A stretch of DNA of 64,000 nucleotides from Vespula vulgaris (taxonomy: Eukaryota > Arthropoda > Insecta > Hymenoptera > Vespidae). Position 1 is the stretch's first letter. The number at the start of each line of letters is the position of its first letter. Positions 10,672 to 24,452 of this stretch are shown here, piece by piece. The notes under the pieces were generated by a model. It did not search any database, had not been told where the DNA came from, and saw only the letters and a program-made list of their open reading frames with translations. The stretch is taken from assembly GCF_905475345.1 (NCBI RefSeq), contig NC_066594.1:5517001-5581000 (forward strand), read 5' to 3'. The translations under genes were made by a program, and so were the position numbers.

Positions 10672-13600
10672 GCGTGATCGCGACATTAAACACACGTCAC
10701 GTAGTTAATCAGTGCGACATCGGAGTTAGATGGTCACGTAAACGATCGTGCCTAGAAATTTTTTTTCTTCTCCATTTTTTCATTTTAACGGCTCGCTAAC
10801 GGAGATTCGTTGATGCACGTTTACATTTTTGATCGTTATTTTGCGATTCTGTAAAGTTGATGAAAAAATTTCTCGTAGATTCCAATTTTTATGTATTTCA
10901 TTTCGCTCGTTAAAAATGACGAAGTCTCAGTACACGAGCGTTTTTATTCTACTCGATTCCGAGAAAATGTTTTGCGTATAAATAGAGCTTGACACTGTTG
11001 AAATTTAGCACTGGCAACAAATAGCTATTCCGACGAAAAAGAAGGGGAGGACACATCGTGTCGCAGCTGTGTAAACGTCTCGAAGGGGAGAGCTTAGTTT
11101 AAAGGAACTTTGCTACTTCGGGCATCCGTCACGATGTCGCGCTCGTTTGAAAAGATTCTCGACGTGACCTTTCTCTCAAGAGAACGTGTTCACGTGTATA
11201 CATGCTTGACTACCATAGTTCGTTGAAATCAACGTCGCACTTTAAACATTTTCTGTTTTTATTTTTTTTGGTTAAGCGATTTTGTTTATAACAAAGGACA
11301 AACGGGCAATCGTCGTCATTAGTCTTTCTGAGTCTCTTCGGATAACAAGGCGGATAAATCGTATATGATCGTTCTTCGCTTCTCCGATTTTATCGACTCG
11401 AAGGATTTATCCAAGATCGAAGGGAGAAAACTTTCTTAGCAACAGTCACATCGTACGTGGATCGAAGCCAGCAGGTGGAGCAAAGCCTATGAGTTTACTC
11501 GACAGTCAGGATTCGTGTCTATGTACATTTATGATGTACGCACTGGAAGCTTAACGGAGGCATAAATCAGATATTAAGCCTGCTTCATACTCGGAGTCTC
11601 GTGTTAACGGATGCGTAATGTTCGATCGCTCGGTTTCACAGCCGTCCAGCTGCTCCGTCTACGTCTGATATCTCTGAACAATATTCTAGCAAATCGGTAA
11701 TTGAATGGCAGTTTGCCGGCGTTAACGGTATATTTTGAAGCCATAATACCATCGAGCACATTAAATCGTTCGTGTTACGAAGTAAGATCGGTCGAACGAT
11801 AACTACAAATTGCTTTCCTTTTCGTACCGTTGCTTATCGTTATCTAAAAGATTAGTATGGGATAGATATCGAGTGGTTGTCGTGTGGAGGAATAGCTTTA
11901 ATAACCTACGCTGTCGGAAATCTCGTGTCACCAATCGAAATATTTCTGCGATAATGTAGCTGATGCGTTAGCTAAAGATCAATGATAAATCAATGAAAGC
12001 AATATTCGCTCCGTGCATCGCTATAGATAGAATTAAGGGTCAAATCGTCGAAAAGATAGTCGGAGGATCACGTTAGGGGACAGTACTCAATTAAATTAAA
12101 AGGCTCACTCCGTATAAGAGAAATTTAACACTCGAGAAAAATATTTCTATGAGTATTTTTTATTTCATTGGAATGATCGATATTACTGGGATAATGTCAA
12201 CCTCAATTTTTTTTTTCGCGATATATCTATTCGATGAATTGGAGCGACTTTCTAATAATTACTTCCTCGTGTCTTATATTTCTATCACGGCGTAATTACG
12301 AGCCTATCCCCTTTTACCTCTCCATTTCCGCCCATTGATCTCTATTTTAAGATTCTCATGTGACTTTGCGTTTCCATATAGGTACTCATCGAAGATGGAC
12401 TTTTCCGATTATATTTCGAAATGCTCTCGTGATATTTACTTTCCTTTTTCTTTCCACTGCAAAGCTAGCTACTTAGATCTACGATTCACCTAAGTACCGA
12501 ATAGTAATCCTTCAATGGATAAACCACGTTTGTTGAGTCGATCGACGAGATGGAAGCCGGACAGTGACTTACGATTTGTACGAAAGCTTTTGAGATTTTT
12601 GTACACTTTTGTACAACGAAAGGCTTTCAGGTGGTTTGGAATAATACATGTGCAAAGAACGGGCTAGCGTCTATACCTGAGCTTCTCGTACTTCTATGTA
12701 GCGATGTATTTAAGCTCGCATTGAGATCGATCAAGTCGTCGTATTTTAAAAAAAATTTCCATGTACTTGAGTCCGTTCTATTTATAATTATATTTATTGC
12801 AAGTGTTAATAGAATAAACTTTAGCTAAGCTTTCCTTTATTTTATGTACGTATAATCATATATACGAAACACAAATACATTTTAAAATTGTATAACTATT
12901 TTTAGATTAAGCAAGGTATCTTTTAAATTTTTTCCTAAGTATGAAGAAATTAATATTTTTTATACGAAGTACGTGAAGAATCGAAAAAATATCGTCTTTA
13001 TCGAAAATAGCGATAAGAAAACAAGATGAGAAATATTTTAAAAGAATTTTTTTAAAAGCTTTTGATAAAACATTTTTAAAAGGTCCATTTAGCATTTTTT
13101 ATATCGCATTAAGCAGGAAGAACTCGAGTGATAGTTTGTACCCAACGGTTAGTAAAGTGACATCGATCGTGCATTAAACGACGAATACATTAACGTCAAA
13201 TCGTTTTTAATTGCAATTATACTGCCTTCGGAGCAACTGTCTATTGAATCGAGTTTATATTCACCAAATTTGACAGTCTAACTTTGTTTTCGTTAAAGAT
13301 TGCTGCATTTTCCAACGGTAGATTATCCAATGGAGCGAATAAATCTGGTCGGAAAGAAAGCGCAAAAGTCTGGAAATATCTATATAAACGTAATAATTCG
13401 AACGAGTTTCTAAAAGACGAGAATATTCTAGACGAGAATATTGTAAGTTTTTATAAATTTTTTAAACGTAGGTACATTATTTCACGACGATTTTATCGAA
13501 TAGAAAAATAGTAAGACAATATAGAATCGTTAGTAATATTTATTAAGAATTATGTATTTCGTAGTTTTGCTTATAATTAACTGCGTTTTAAGTAGATAAG

Positions 13601-16600
13601 ATTTTGTTTTGTTATCGATTTAATACAAACAAATTTCGTACTTGTTACGGTTGTAAGAGGTGTAAAGGACAAATAGAGCGGACGGAAGGGTCGAATTCGA
13701 GCATGTATATATCGGATATCGTTACTTAGTGTTTTCACGCGCAAAGGCGAATGGATAAAGTGCTATTTGAAGGAGCCTGACACGCAATGTGACGTGTTTC
13801 GACGGGGTTTCGCTCGACTGAACTTTCGAGCTTGCTACGTTCGTCGATAATACTCCGAGCACCGAATGAAGTAGACTCGTAGCTTCCTTTGTACGTACAT
13901 ACACACGTATACACACACATAAATAGACGTATTCATATATGTATGATTGCAGATATATATGTACATACATATACGTTTCAAAAGATATGTGAGTATTCTC
14001 GCGTCATCGAATCCCTACGGAGAAATAACTGTATTCGCAAAGCTGGTACGATTATGTTCCTTGCATGGTATAATGAAATACCATGTTGCGGTACGTTCGA
14101 ACTTAACTAGACGGCTTTACATTTCGATATATCAAATGTAGCATGGTTCAAGGAAGAGAAGTAAGTTCCATCGAGAGGTAAATGAGGATAAAGTCCTTTT
14201 AGAACATTCGTGAGGAGCCATATATAAACAAATATATAATATTCAATATAACGATTAATATTGCAAATAGTTTTGATCGATATATTTGTGTATTAATCAG
14301 AGAAAGCCAAGTAGCATAACGTATTAATACGGTGCCATGACATGTTTTCGATGTTCGTCGTTTCCTTCTCCCAGTTCTCGTATTTTCCTATATGCTTGGA
14401 TTTGGCAACGACCAAAATAATTTGGAGTTTCAGCAGGGAAAGAGAAAGCCAGGAACGCAGGGAACCGCATATCGATTAGCACGACCTCGAGCAGCCTCGA
14501 CAATTGGGCCATTTCAATTAACGAAACCAAATTTTCCTACGTATGACTTTGAAAGTAACGCACCGCTTGAAAGCGTTCTCGGTTGAACAACGTCGGCCGT
14601 TTCATCGGCCACAACGCTCGTGTCACGAGTCTCGAGTTACTGCGGTTTCTACTTCGACGATGGGATATTTAGTTAATTATTCGATCGAAATAACGATCTC
14701 GGCGAATTTTAATTAGCTGTCAGCAAGTTAATACACTTTATCGTCATCCTTTATCGCTAATTATACCCTTTAATTCTAAACGATTTGAAAATGCATATTA
14801 TACAAAAAATGAAAACTCTCAATAAAAATATATAATTCATTGTTACTTTCAAAAGTCGATTATACGAATCGTACGATTTTGATAGGTATCACTCATCGAT
14901 AAATGCTATCGTATAGTATCTCGAACGACTTTCTTTTACGGATTGGGTTCTCGGCTTAACATTCTTCACGAATGTCATCCGAAGGAGTTTGACTCTCTTG
15001 GTTGTTCGTTTTCTCGGAAGCGACCTTCCTACTCTAAGTCACACATAACAGACACCTACACGTGTGTGCGCATACACAGGAATAGCTACCGAGGTTGTCT
15101 TTTTATTCCTCTTTTTATTCCTCTACTTCCTTCTCGTTCTCATCCACCTCTTTCTCTTCTTTTTTCCCCTCTTTTCCTTCTCTAACTCGACGTCGTTGTC
15201 GTTGTCGTCGTGAACGTCGCCACCGGGGGAAAGTTATTTGGCTCACTTCGCAAACGCCGATAGAAGTTTTACAAGAATCCTCTGTGCACCACGGAAAACT
15301 ACTTGAGGGGATGTTCCACGGCCTCTAGAATTCTATGATCCGCCACGAAAATAATACGATGGCAATTCGAATATCGAGCTAGGGCTCTTATCGAAAAATA
15401 TTGCTACTTTGAGTATCGCTAAGATTTCCGACGAGTGATCTGATCGTGTGATAATCTATTGCCCGTTTCTTTCGTAAGAATAATATCGAAAGGACTTTTA
15501 TATTTTTTTATGCTCGTCCAAGGCATCAGCCGGCCGACTTTCTCCTTTCTTCTTTAATCGGTTAAATCGACGTAAAACTCGACCGTCGAGAATTCTAACT
15601 CTTACACAGATAAATGACGATGTTATACAAGTAATATAAACCGCACTTTGCGGCTTTGTTATTAGCAGAAATTTTAGCTTGTTAACCGATTTTACATTAT
15701 TATATCGTATTAACTGGGATAAAATGAAATAATCTCTTGTTTTAATACAAATCCGTAATGATTTTATTTCAGTTTCGCGAGGAACTATAGAGATAATAAC
15801 TCGCGAGAATGATTAAAGCGTATGAGAGAATCAAAAATTCGATCAGGTATCATGTTTTGCCTTTCAAAAGGATCTAAAATCCTTTTGATCGCGATTATTT
15901 AACTATTTTTCAATGCTTTTAATACACCGAACTGAATATGAAGAATAAACGAAAGAAAAGGAGAAAGATAGGTAAGAGATTGAAGAGAGTGGTTTGAGGC
16001 ATTTAAGAATTGGTAAGAAGATGCTGTGGCGAGACGGCTATGGCCCCAAGGGGATTTGAATTGAATTAAGAAGGCTAATTTAGGCTTAATCCTCGGTTTA
16101 ATTTAAAATGGGAAGCTGGAGTCTCCTAATCCTGATGGATAAAAGGTAAAGGAATTTGGTCGTCGTCGGATGACGACGGAAAAAGGAAGTACTAGACGAG
16201 AGAAAGTTTCTTGTAACTAAAACTTGTACTACTCGCATCATTGTGTTGATTATAAAAGAGAATCGCGAAGACAACGTTCGAAACTCTTAAAGCGCTTTAC
16301 GAGTCGGTAAGGGATTTTGTCAAGATCGTCTCGTTTTAATTACTTACGAATTAATCGACATATTTTATATTTCGAAATGTGGTTAAAGATTGGACAATTT
16401 CAGATTAAAAATATACGTAGCTATTCAATTTGATTCGTAATTATTATAAAGATTGAATTGCATAATTTATAGACTTTACATACGTTAAATATCTATATAA
16501 TATAAGCGACGAAAATGTTGGAAGCTTATTAAATATTATTGGCAATTTATATTATAGGGTTTTATCGTCCAATTCAATCAAGCCATTTCAGCGAATACTA

Positions 16601-18330
16601 TTTGATCGATCGGTTGGTTCTATGTAATAAACGTATATCTACAAAGAGTGGACTCGATAAATGCTCGAGCGAACGAACTAACAAAAGGAAATGGTATATT
16701 ATTTTTGACGGTGCAATTCTCTAATGAGATGGATTTCGCACACTTTACTTCTTACTTGATTTATTCAAAGACAGATTTCCGTGGGGATCAATTCATGAAT
16801 GAACTTTTTAAATATATCTGGAAGGTTCGTTAGAAGTAATAACGCGAGAATGTCTCCGCGCGGCAACGGTAAAAAAGTTAGTTGAACTTCGGGAGTAAGT
16901 ACTTATGTGGTTTCTTTGGAAAATTACGAATCACCCGAAACTCCTCGAACTTTTTTATTTGAATAAGAGCTTTGATAAAACAATAGTATCTTTGTAAATT
17001 GAAAGATATACGAATGACGCGACAATGAACATACACGAAGCTCATTGTATTAATTTTCTCATACTTTTATTATTTTACGATTATTATTTTACTATTAATA
17101 CTATTATTATCGCAAAGACGAGTCAGTCAATTTGTTACTTAAGTTAGACGAGATAATTCAAACAGTCTCTATACATATAGACGCGCGGTTTCATCCCTTT
17201 GAATTCTCCAATCAGAGGGGAATATGCAGTCAGTGCCTTGTCATTAATCAATCAGTAAATTAGGGTCATTTCGCTATTAGGCCTCGTTATGCGTCATGCC
17301 CTTAGAACGTCGGTCTTTGACAGCCTAAAGTGCAATAGTACCACTGTGAATGTCAATGGTGTTAAGTGCCACGGCTCATCTCTAGTAATCGAGAGGTTTC
17401 GATTTTTCTGTACGTGTACTTATATATATACATATTTACTACCACCAAGGATTTTTTTGAAAATATTTCAGAACTGATCAAAACGATCGAATTCGTCCTG
17501 TAAAAAAAGCAATACTGTATCAGAATGATTGCAAGTAAATATCGAATGTATGGCGATTTATATAAAATATGTATAACTGACGCTGGAAGAAGTTTTATGA
17601 AATTTTGTAGGTTCGTAAATGGTTGGAAATATTTTATACATACTTTGTAAATACACGTACGTTCATCATGATTGGATCTGCTGCATTCAACGTTTCATTT
17701 TGATATTTTCATTATTTCGTTCGTCTATAGAAAATTACATTTCAATCGAAGTTTCTATAATTTTTTTAATAAAACATCGCGGAAACTTAATTATAATTGT
17801 TATTTGCTTCTTTTATTTTCTATCATTTATTTACTCGAGAGTAAACGAATCCAACAGAATTTCGAAAGCAATAAATAGATATATAAACCGAGCTCGTCCG
17901 TTTCGCCAACGATGTTCTAGATATTTGAGAAGCTATAAGATACTTTTCCTTGGTTATCCCGTAAGATGACGGCAAGAGAGGGTATATAAAAAGGATAATA
18001 TCTTGTGTAGTAGGATTTTTCTGAGATAAACACTGTACGTTGTCTATGCAGGAAAACCAAGCTTGTTTCTTATACGTCATATATCATATATCATAATATA
18101 ACACGTATTGTTATAGGTATAAAACAGATGTGCGCACAAAATATCATCATCGTAGATACAAGGGCAATAACTTGTACGTACTTTTATTTATTTTGTCGTC
18201 CTTGCGAACGACTTTGGTTTCAGAGCACGAAACTACCAAAAGGAAATGAAATTAGTCGCATCGACAGTTCTGTTCTCGTAAGAGCACGTGCCATTAATTT
18301 TAACGAAAAGAATTGACCTCGAAGTAAATA

Positions 18331-18351
18331 CATACGTACATACATACATAC
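18331..18351. repeat. (CATA)n microsatellite
   Basis: Short, slightly interrupted CATA repeat. Confidence 0.85.
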
Positions 18352-18853
18352 AGACGAAAATATTGGCAATTACTCCAAAGTAATTTGTTGAATCCGATCG
18401 TTCGGAAAGAATAAATTTTAAAGAAAAATTGATGTTACCGTGTAACGAAAGCTTCGTAGTCGAATATATATCTCATTAGAATCGTAACGGAACCTCAAAA
18501 GTGCTCTTTAAACGTGTCGTTAAGACGTACAAATACTACAAAGTTCGATATCGTGACGTACTATAGTATAACGATCCGTCCTCATAAAATTCTACTACGG
18601 TGTACCAACGAAAGATAAACTCGATTACAACGTAGCACGTCGTGCAGCCTTAACGAATTTAGTTGTTCGATGCTCGTGTTACTCGAGGCTCCTTTTTCAG
18701 AAAAATGTCTAATTCGTTAGCGCACGGACGACCATGTATTGTAAACTCGATTTTGTTTAGTTTCATCAAACTTCAATTTACAAATTTAATTAAAAAAAAA
18801 GGATACGTTTGGGAAGGGACAGAGTAGTCAAAAATCGAGATACAATTTGACAA

Positions 18854-18896
18854 TTGTACTGTCCTCTTGTACTGTCCTCTTTTGTACTATCCTCTC
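18854..18896. repeat. Three-copy ~14-bp tandem repeat
   Basis: Units starting TTGTACTGTCCTC begin at 18854, 18867 and 18882; the third has one substitution (TACTAT for TACTGT). Confidence 0.8.
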
Positions 18897-19562
18897 TTTT
18901 ATTTGAGATCGATTTTGTCAAAATCTCAAGTTGATAAGTTTGTGTCCCTGAGGTCTCCGAGTTAGAATTACGATCGTCCTCGAGCCAAATCTATTTGGCT
19001 CGTGGCAATGTTGCTTTCCTATCCGCCGTAAATTTTCCTTGATAATCTGACATCTTTTTCGAGAGAATGCGCGAGGAGGAAGAATCATGGTGGATCTCGT
19101 GGCTTATTCGCCATGAACGCATGGATATGAAAGGGGAATATGAAAGTGGTCGGAACATTTCTTGACGGTTTCTTCAAAGGAAAAGAAAAAAGATGATAAA
19201 GGTGCGACAAGTAGTTCACTTTATTCGTGAAAAATCAAGAAAGCGAAAATATAGAAAATGAACTTGTTTTTTCTCTTTTTCCCTAGAGAATCGACGAGAG
19301 CTTATTCGACACGGCAAAACATCAATGATAGTTATTCTTAGTTTACTTTTTTCAAAAACTCTTTCGCGTTATCTTTATTTTCTAGTGCACTTATCTGATA
19401 ACACTATACGAGTTTATCAATCGTTTTCTTTCGTTCTTAGATATATATTTCAATTAAATTTTCTACTGAATTTTTTTATTTCATACGTGATAGAGATCAA
19501 TCGTGCAGAACGTCGAATGTTATAAACAATTAATATTTGTAGAATTTAGCAATAAGTTCTAA

Positions 19563-19565
<3 letters not shown>

Positions 19566-19602
<37 letters not shown>
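19566..19602. repeat. (TC)n microsatellite
   Basis: Pure TC run followed by a CGCTCT-rich and pyrimidine-rich stretch reaching about 19673. Confidence 0.95.
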
Positions 19603-19605
<3 letters not shown>

Positions 19606-20892
19606 GCTCTCGCTCTCGCTTTCGCTGTTCCTCTCTTCATTTTCTCTTTCTCTCTTTCACACACTCTCTCCCTCAATGGTAAGATGTCAAATTGAGGTAA
19701 TAAACGCCCACATTGGAGTAACGAAGTTCCCAGTAAGTTTAGGTATTCACCGACGAGTAAGAGAACCTGTCGCCAACTGAACTTTACTAATTAACAGGAT
19801 GTTGCTAATTGATAACCAACACTACAAGGATAAAATACGCAATTCCACTACAGTGATTTTAGCGAGTACCGTGGCATCGTAATTTGAAGAAATTCACTCG
19901 AGAAAACATCAAGTGTTTTCTAGAAGATCGCTTTAAGAAAAACAATTTCACGAGAAAGAATGCAACCTAATGATTATTATTATTTCATAGAATAATCGTT
20001 GCGGCGAGAATACCAAGGGTTACGCGAATTCCACGGAGGAGTCTTTAATTCTTCTTACAACCTTTGCTCTCTTGAATATAACTTATCCATGATTACACCG
20101 CACTTGAATTCAATGCCGCACTAACATGAATTATTAATACGAAGATGGTTAAAAAAGGTGACTGAAATAGCACAGATATAGGTCGATTCTCGATAAAAAT
20201 ACACAAATTGTTTTTAAAAGCTCGCATACTTACGATCATAGAATATCGAAAGTTTACAGATTTAAATCGCGATGTAATTGTTTAACGGAGAAGATTTTAT
20301 ATCGAGCATATATTTAAGCAACTCTCTTTCTCGCATAAATCTTTCGTGATAAGTATTTTTATTAATGAGATCGGAATATTTCGAGTTTCATAGAAGGAAA
20401 CGAAGAAGAATCGGAATTTAAACATTGCCATGATACGTGACTGCTTCCAAAAGATATTTCGTGCCGACGAATCGCGTTTCGCGTATACTCCGTCATTGAA
20501 ATAAATATATTCGGTGCGAAGGATACCAAGACGAGATGAAAAAGAGAAAAAGAAAAATAGAGGGAAAAGACATCAAGCATGGCCAAAAGAGATTAATATG
20601 CAAAGTAACGGAGCGTCGTTTCAGAGTCCACAGACTTATACTGTACGCGCTTTATCATAAGGAAAATCGATTCCAACTGTCGTACATATTTCACTTCTCT
20701 CGTATCTTCGCATAATCGTCGCGGAAGTTGCGAAAAGAAGAAAAGAAAAAACTGCCCGAGGGCGAGGAAAGAGTAATGTGCGATTAAGACAAGCGGACCC
20801 CCGTTTGCAATAGTTTACCTAAAGCGAGACTACCCTCTCTCCCCTTTGCCTTCCTATCTTCTTTCTCCTTTTCATGTCTAGCTCAAAAACAT

Positions 20893-20912
20893 ACACACAC
20901 ACACACACACAC
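20893..20912. repeat. (AC)10 microsatellite
   Basis: AC run followed by ATACACATATATACATA-like sequence. Confidence 0.95.
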
Positions 20913-22720
20913 ATACACATATATACATATACACACAAATACCTGCAGCCGTTCGGAGACGACTAATATTCCCTCTCGTGAATTTTGTTGTGGTTTCCAT
21001 GAAATTGCTTTATAATTTCAGATTTATATTTCCCTCGGCCGATGTCCTCACCCTACGATTTCGCTTGCACGCCTATTTGACTTCATCCTTTTTCTATTAT
21101 TTTCCTTCTTCTTCTTCTTCTTTCCTTCTATTCCTTCTTATTTTCTTTCTCCTTCAATACCTACCCTCGTATTCATCCTCCCTTTGCCTTCCAACTCGTT
21201 CATCCCTCTAACGAATTCGCGAATGACATCTTGATTTCTTAACGCGCATTTCTTACAACGTGAAAACCGCTTAACTCCTACTTAAATATCACTTATTCGT
21301 ATACCAGCTGTCTCTCGTTCACCGTTAACGCATCACTTGCGCTGAAATTTTACGAAGAGATAAAACTTTGCAAAACGAATTGAAATTAAACCAAGAAGTC
21401 GGATAATTCGTTTGCCTACCGATCTGTTTTCCTTTTGTCCGTCTTTTTTTCTTTTTGTTTTGTTTTTTTTTTCCGTACGAATGAAACAATTTTTATCTTC
21501 GAAATGGTAAATTTCTATGATTAATAACGTTTTGCTAAAGTAAATATTATTTTATTTCTACACGAGCGAGAGAATAAAAACCTGTCTTCTGTGATGATCG
21601 CAAATATTTTTTCGTCGAGTTTTTAATAAAACTAAATAAATAGAAATATTTGTATTTGCGAGCATATCATAGATATTGTTAGAGACGGGATAAAAAAAAT
21701 TAAAAAAAAATAGAATATCGCGTTGAGAAACAGACGTATTAAAAAGAAAAAGAAAAGAGGGTAGAGGTCATATAGAGTACGTCGATTATATTGCGTAGAG
21801 GAAACTATACAAATAGCGATTACACAATGTAATATACACAACGTAATATATTAGCGTAGTATAATTGCATAGGTTACGTAGCGAGAAACAGTGTTATTCC
21901 GAAATTGAATACAATCCTATAACATTTTAATAGAATGAGCATATTCTTTGACAGAACAATATTTGAAGAGAAAACAATATGATATATATCAATATAGTTT
22001 AACTATTAAGCAAATTGAACGAACTATTGAAACGGATGATGTAACGACATGCAGTATGATTTAGTTCACCTTCGTAAAGCACTATTACAATCCATCGAAA
22101 CGCACTGGTAGATCTTGTCCGAAGGGACCAACGGTATCTGCTTCCAAACGTGATTAGAGAAATGCAATTATTCTATTAATGAATCGTCGTACGATCGTGA
22201 CTGTGAAATCCCTATGATGTAATAATAGCGATCGCTATGCACGCCATTTGCTCGTCGTTATTCGCAAGTACCATCGATTTCTGTCGGATGTTATTTCGTG
22301 CAATAACCGTAGTTATCGACGGACGATCGTTATCGCGATATCGATGATGAAATGTTGCTGAAGAAAGAAAAAGATTTCTCCGTATACGAGATAGAAAAGA
22401 ACTTTCAACTTTCTTTCTCGGAACTAGATGAAAGTTTTTTATTTCTACGTCAAACTCGTTTACACGTTCTGATATCAATATCGTCTAATGAGTTTTCGAC
22501 TTTAATGAAATTCTCAAAAAAATTTCATTCGGTTAATATTTCCGAGGGGAAGAGCGATCACAAATGAAGGGGGCCAGTAGGTTTCTCATTTAAAGCGAGT
22601 TTGGTTAACCGACGGTCATTAAATATTTTCTGTATGTCGTTAGAAGAGAAATCATTAAAGATACAAGTTCTAGGATAGTAAAGATTATTAATTCTCCTTT
22701 TGGCATCCATCTTTCTCATT

Positions 22721-22723
<3 letters not shown>

Positions 22724-22764
<41 letters not shown>
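22724..22764. repeat. (TC)n microsatellite
   Basis: 41-base TC run. Confidence 0.95.
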
Positions 22765-22768
<4 letters not shown>

Positions 22769-23317
22769 GTCAATGATGTTTGAAGTACGAAAGAAGGGGA
22801 AAACTGGAGAGATGCTTTGGAAGTAAATAAACGGACAGCGTGTAATGCATACGCAACCGAGTCAGCTACTTCTGAAAACGAGGGAATGAATTGCCTTTGC
22901 GATAAGCTCGTATCTCGAGCACGATTCCTTTCCAAGAGCCGGCTGTCGTTCCAAGAGCGCGTTGCTTCGTTCTTTTAGCGTTCGCTTTCGAATCGTTTCT
23001 TCTCTTCCTCTCTCTCTCCCTTTTTCTCTCATTCTCTCTCTCTCTCTTTTTCTTTCTTTCTTTCTCTATTACAAAGCGCCAGTTTAAATTAGACCGTTAT
23101 CTTACAAACAGTAAACGTACGAGAATCGTTGTTTTTCTCGGACAGGTGGTAATTACTTTTCTTAGAAAATTCTATGAAAAAGGGAAGGAGCACGAAGAGA
23201 GCTTTATTTTAGTAAACTTCGAGCGCCTCTATTATCGAACCCAATAGGATAGAGTAAATTTTCTAACGAAACTTTGATCGGTTAAAGATAATAAAATTAT
23301 AAGTTACGAAAGAGAGG

Positions 23318-23322
<5 letters not shown>

Positions 23323-23356
<34 letters not shown>
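23323..23356. repeat. (AG)17 microsatellite
   Basis: 34-base AG run. Confidence 0.95.
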
Positions 23357-23359
<3 letters not shown>

Positions 23360-24290
23360 GAAATGTATGCAAAACGAGGAAGAAGATATAACGGATGGAG
23401 AAGAGAAAGATCAATGCAATGAATAAAAAACCAATATCATATATTTCTAACTTTTTTACTGTTTGCGTTCATGGACTATTGAATAAAAAGAAACAAAAAG
23501 AAAATATATATTTTTCGAAGAGCAAATACGACTATTTTTCAAAACGCAGCTGGAAGACGCGTAAACACGGTAGCAGATCTATTTCCGATTTTCTATTTTC
23601 TACTGTGAGTTTTTATTAATTTTATCTTCATTGAAGATCGTTCGGTCACGTATCCTTTATATCGTAGTTATCTTCCTCCTTTTTGCTAATCATCATTTCT
23701 CTCAGATTTTATTTCATGCTGTAATATCTATTTCCAGATAGGATATATTCGGCACGGAGATAATAACGAAGTATTTGATTAATTCTGTATAATTACGATA
23801 ACTTTTCTCGTAAAAATACTTTTATTTTACTAGTTTTTCTATTTAATAATTCAATTTGTTTTTTCGTTTCACATTATTAGGAGAAAAAACGAGGGAGATT
23901 TTTCTTACGTTTCTTTCTTTTCTTTCCTCTTTTTCCTTTTTTTTATACGCACAAGAACAGATGGGATCGATACGTAATACATTCTACTCAATTTTATATA
24001 TATCTATATGTAAACTTATTATTATAAAGTGGTCGTGGTTATTTATCGCAGAGGAAAATAGAATCATCTGGGAATACTTAATTGCATTGACTTGCTAATA
24101 TTATATATTCCATTAATTTTGATTTATAGTTTTATAATATCCTGAGTGCTATATTAATATTATAAATTTCATTAATAGTAATTAATGAAATTAATAATTT
24201 CAATAATTATTAATTAATTTAATTAATGATAATTAATGAAATTATTATATCCTAATTAATCGTTTCAATACCAGGGGCGTTTGAAAAAAG

Positions 24291-24452
24291 TTTTATCGAA
24301 AAATAACAAGCTATACGATAACGCCTGTTTTGATTTACGTCGAAAAATGCCAAAACGATGCGATAGTGCTTGTTTCAATGTGTATCGATAGATCCGAATG
24401 CACCGTCAATTGTGCAACGTAGCTTGATTGTTCTGGCACTTTTCGACATAAA
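24291..24452. repeat. Degenerate ~45-bp tandem repeat with inverted-repeat arm
   Basis: Two diverged units run 24291-24333 and 24334-24378, with a partial third from 24379; each carries (A/G)TCGAAAAAT, then CGATA, then TGTTT. Most differences between the clearly aligned parts are transitions. The start of the second unit (24334-24352) also pairs with 24434-24452 as an inverted repeat, 17 of 19 positions, around an 81-base loop. It may be an old transposon remnant or a structured RNA; neither is established. Confidence 0.45.

Larger units (their letters stand above)
8544..13880. other. Gene-poor interval
   Basis: No credible coding exon is visible. The main structures are the MITE-like inverted repeat at 9563-9742, a palindromic homeodomain-type site at 10660-10671, and AT-rich sequence at 12830-13090. 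The parts from 10500 to 10800 and 11040 to 11700 are unique and not simple sequence. Confidence 0.5.
13881..19565. other. Gene-poor interval
   Basis: The interval contains CA/TA/CATA-rich patches at 13890-13990 and 18331-18351, a pyrimidine tract at 15100-15185, and AT-rich stretches at 16330-16560 and 17030-17110. A three-copy ~14-bp repeat lies at 18854-18896. A unique segment at 17190-17400 is the most gene-like in composition, but I cannot assign a product. Confidence 0.5.
19603..24290. other. Gene-poor interval
   Basis: The interval holds a (CA)n run at 20893-20912, pyrimidine tracts at 21090-21150 and 23003-23070, (TC)n at 22724-22764 and (AG)n at 23323-23356. AT-rich TTAATTAAT-type sequence lies at 24160-24250. 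No supported gene is visible on either strand. Confidence 0.5.
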
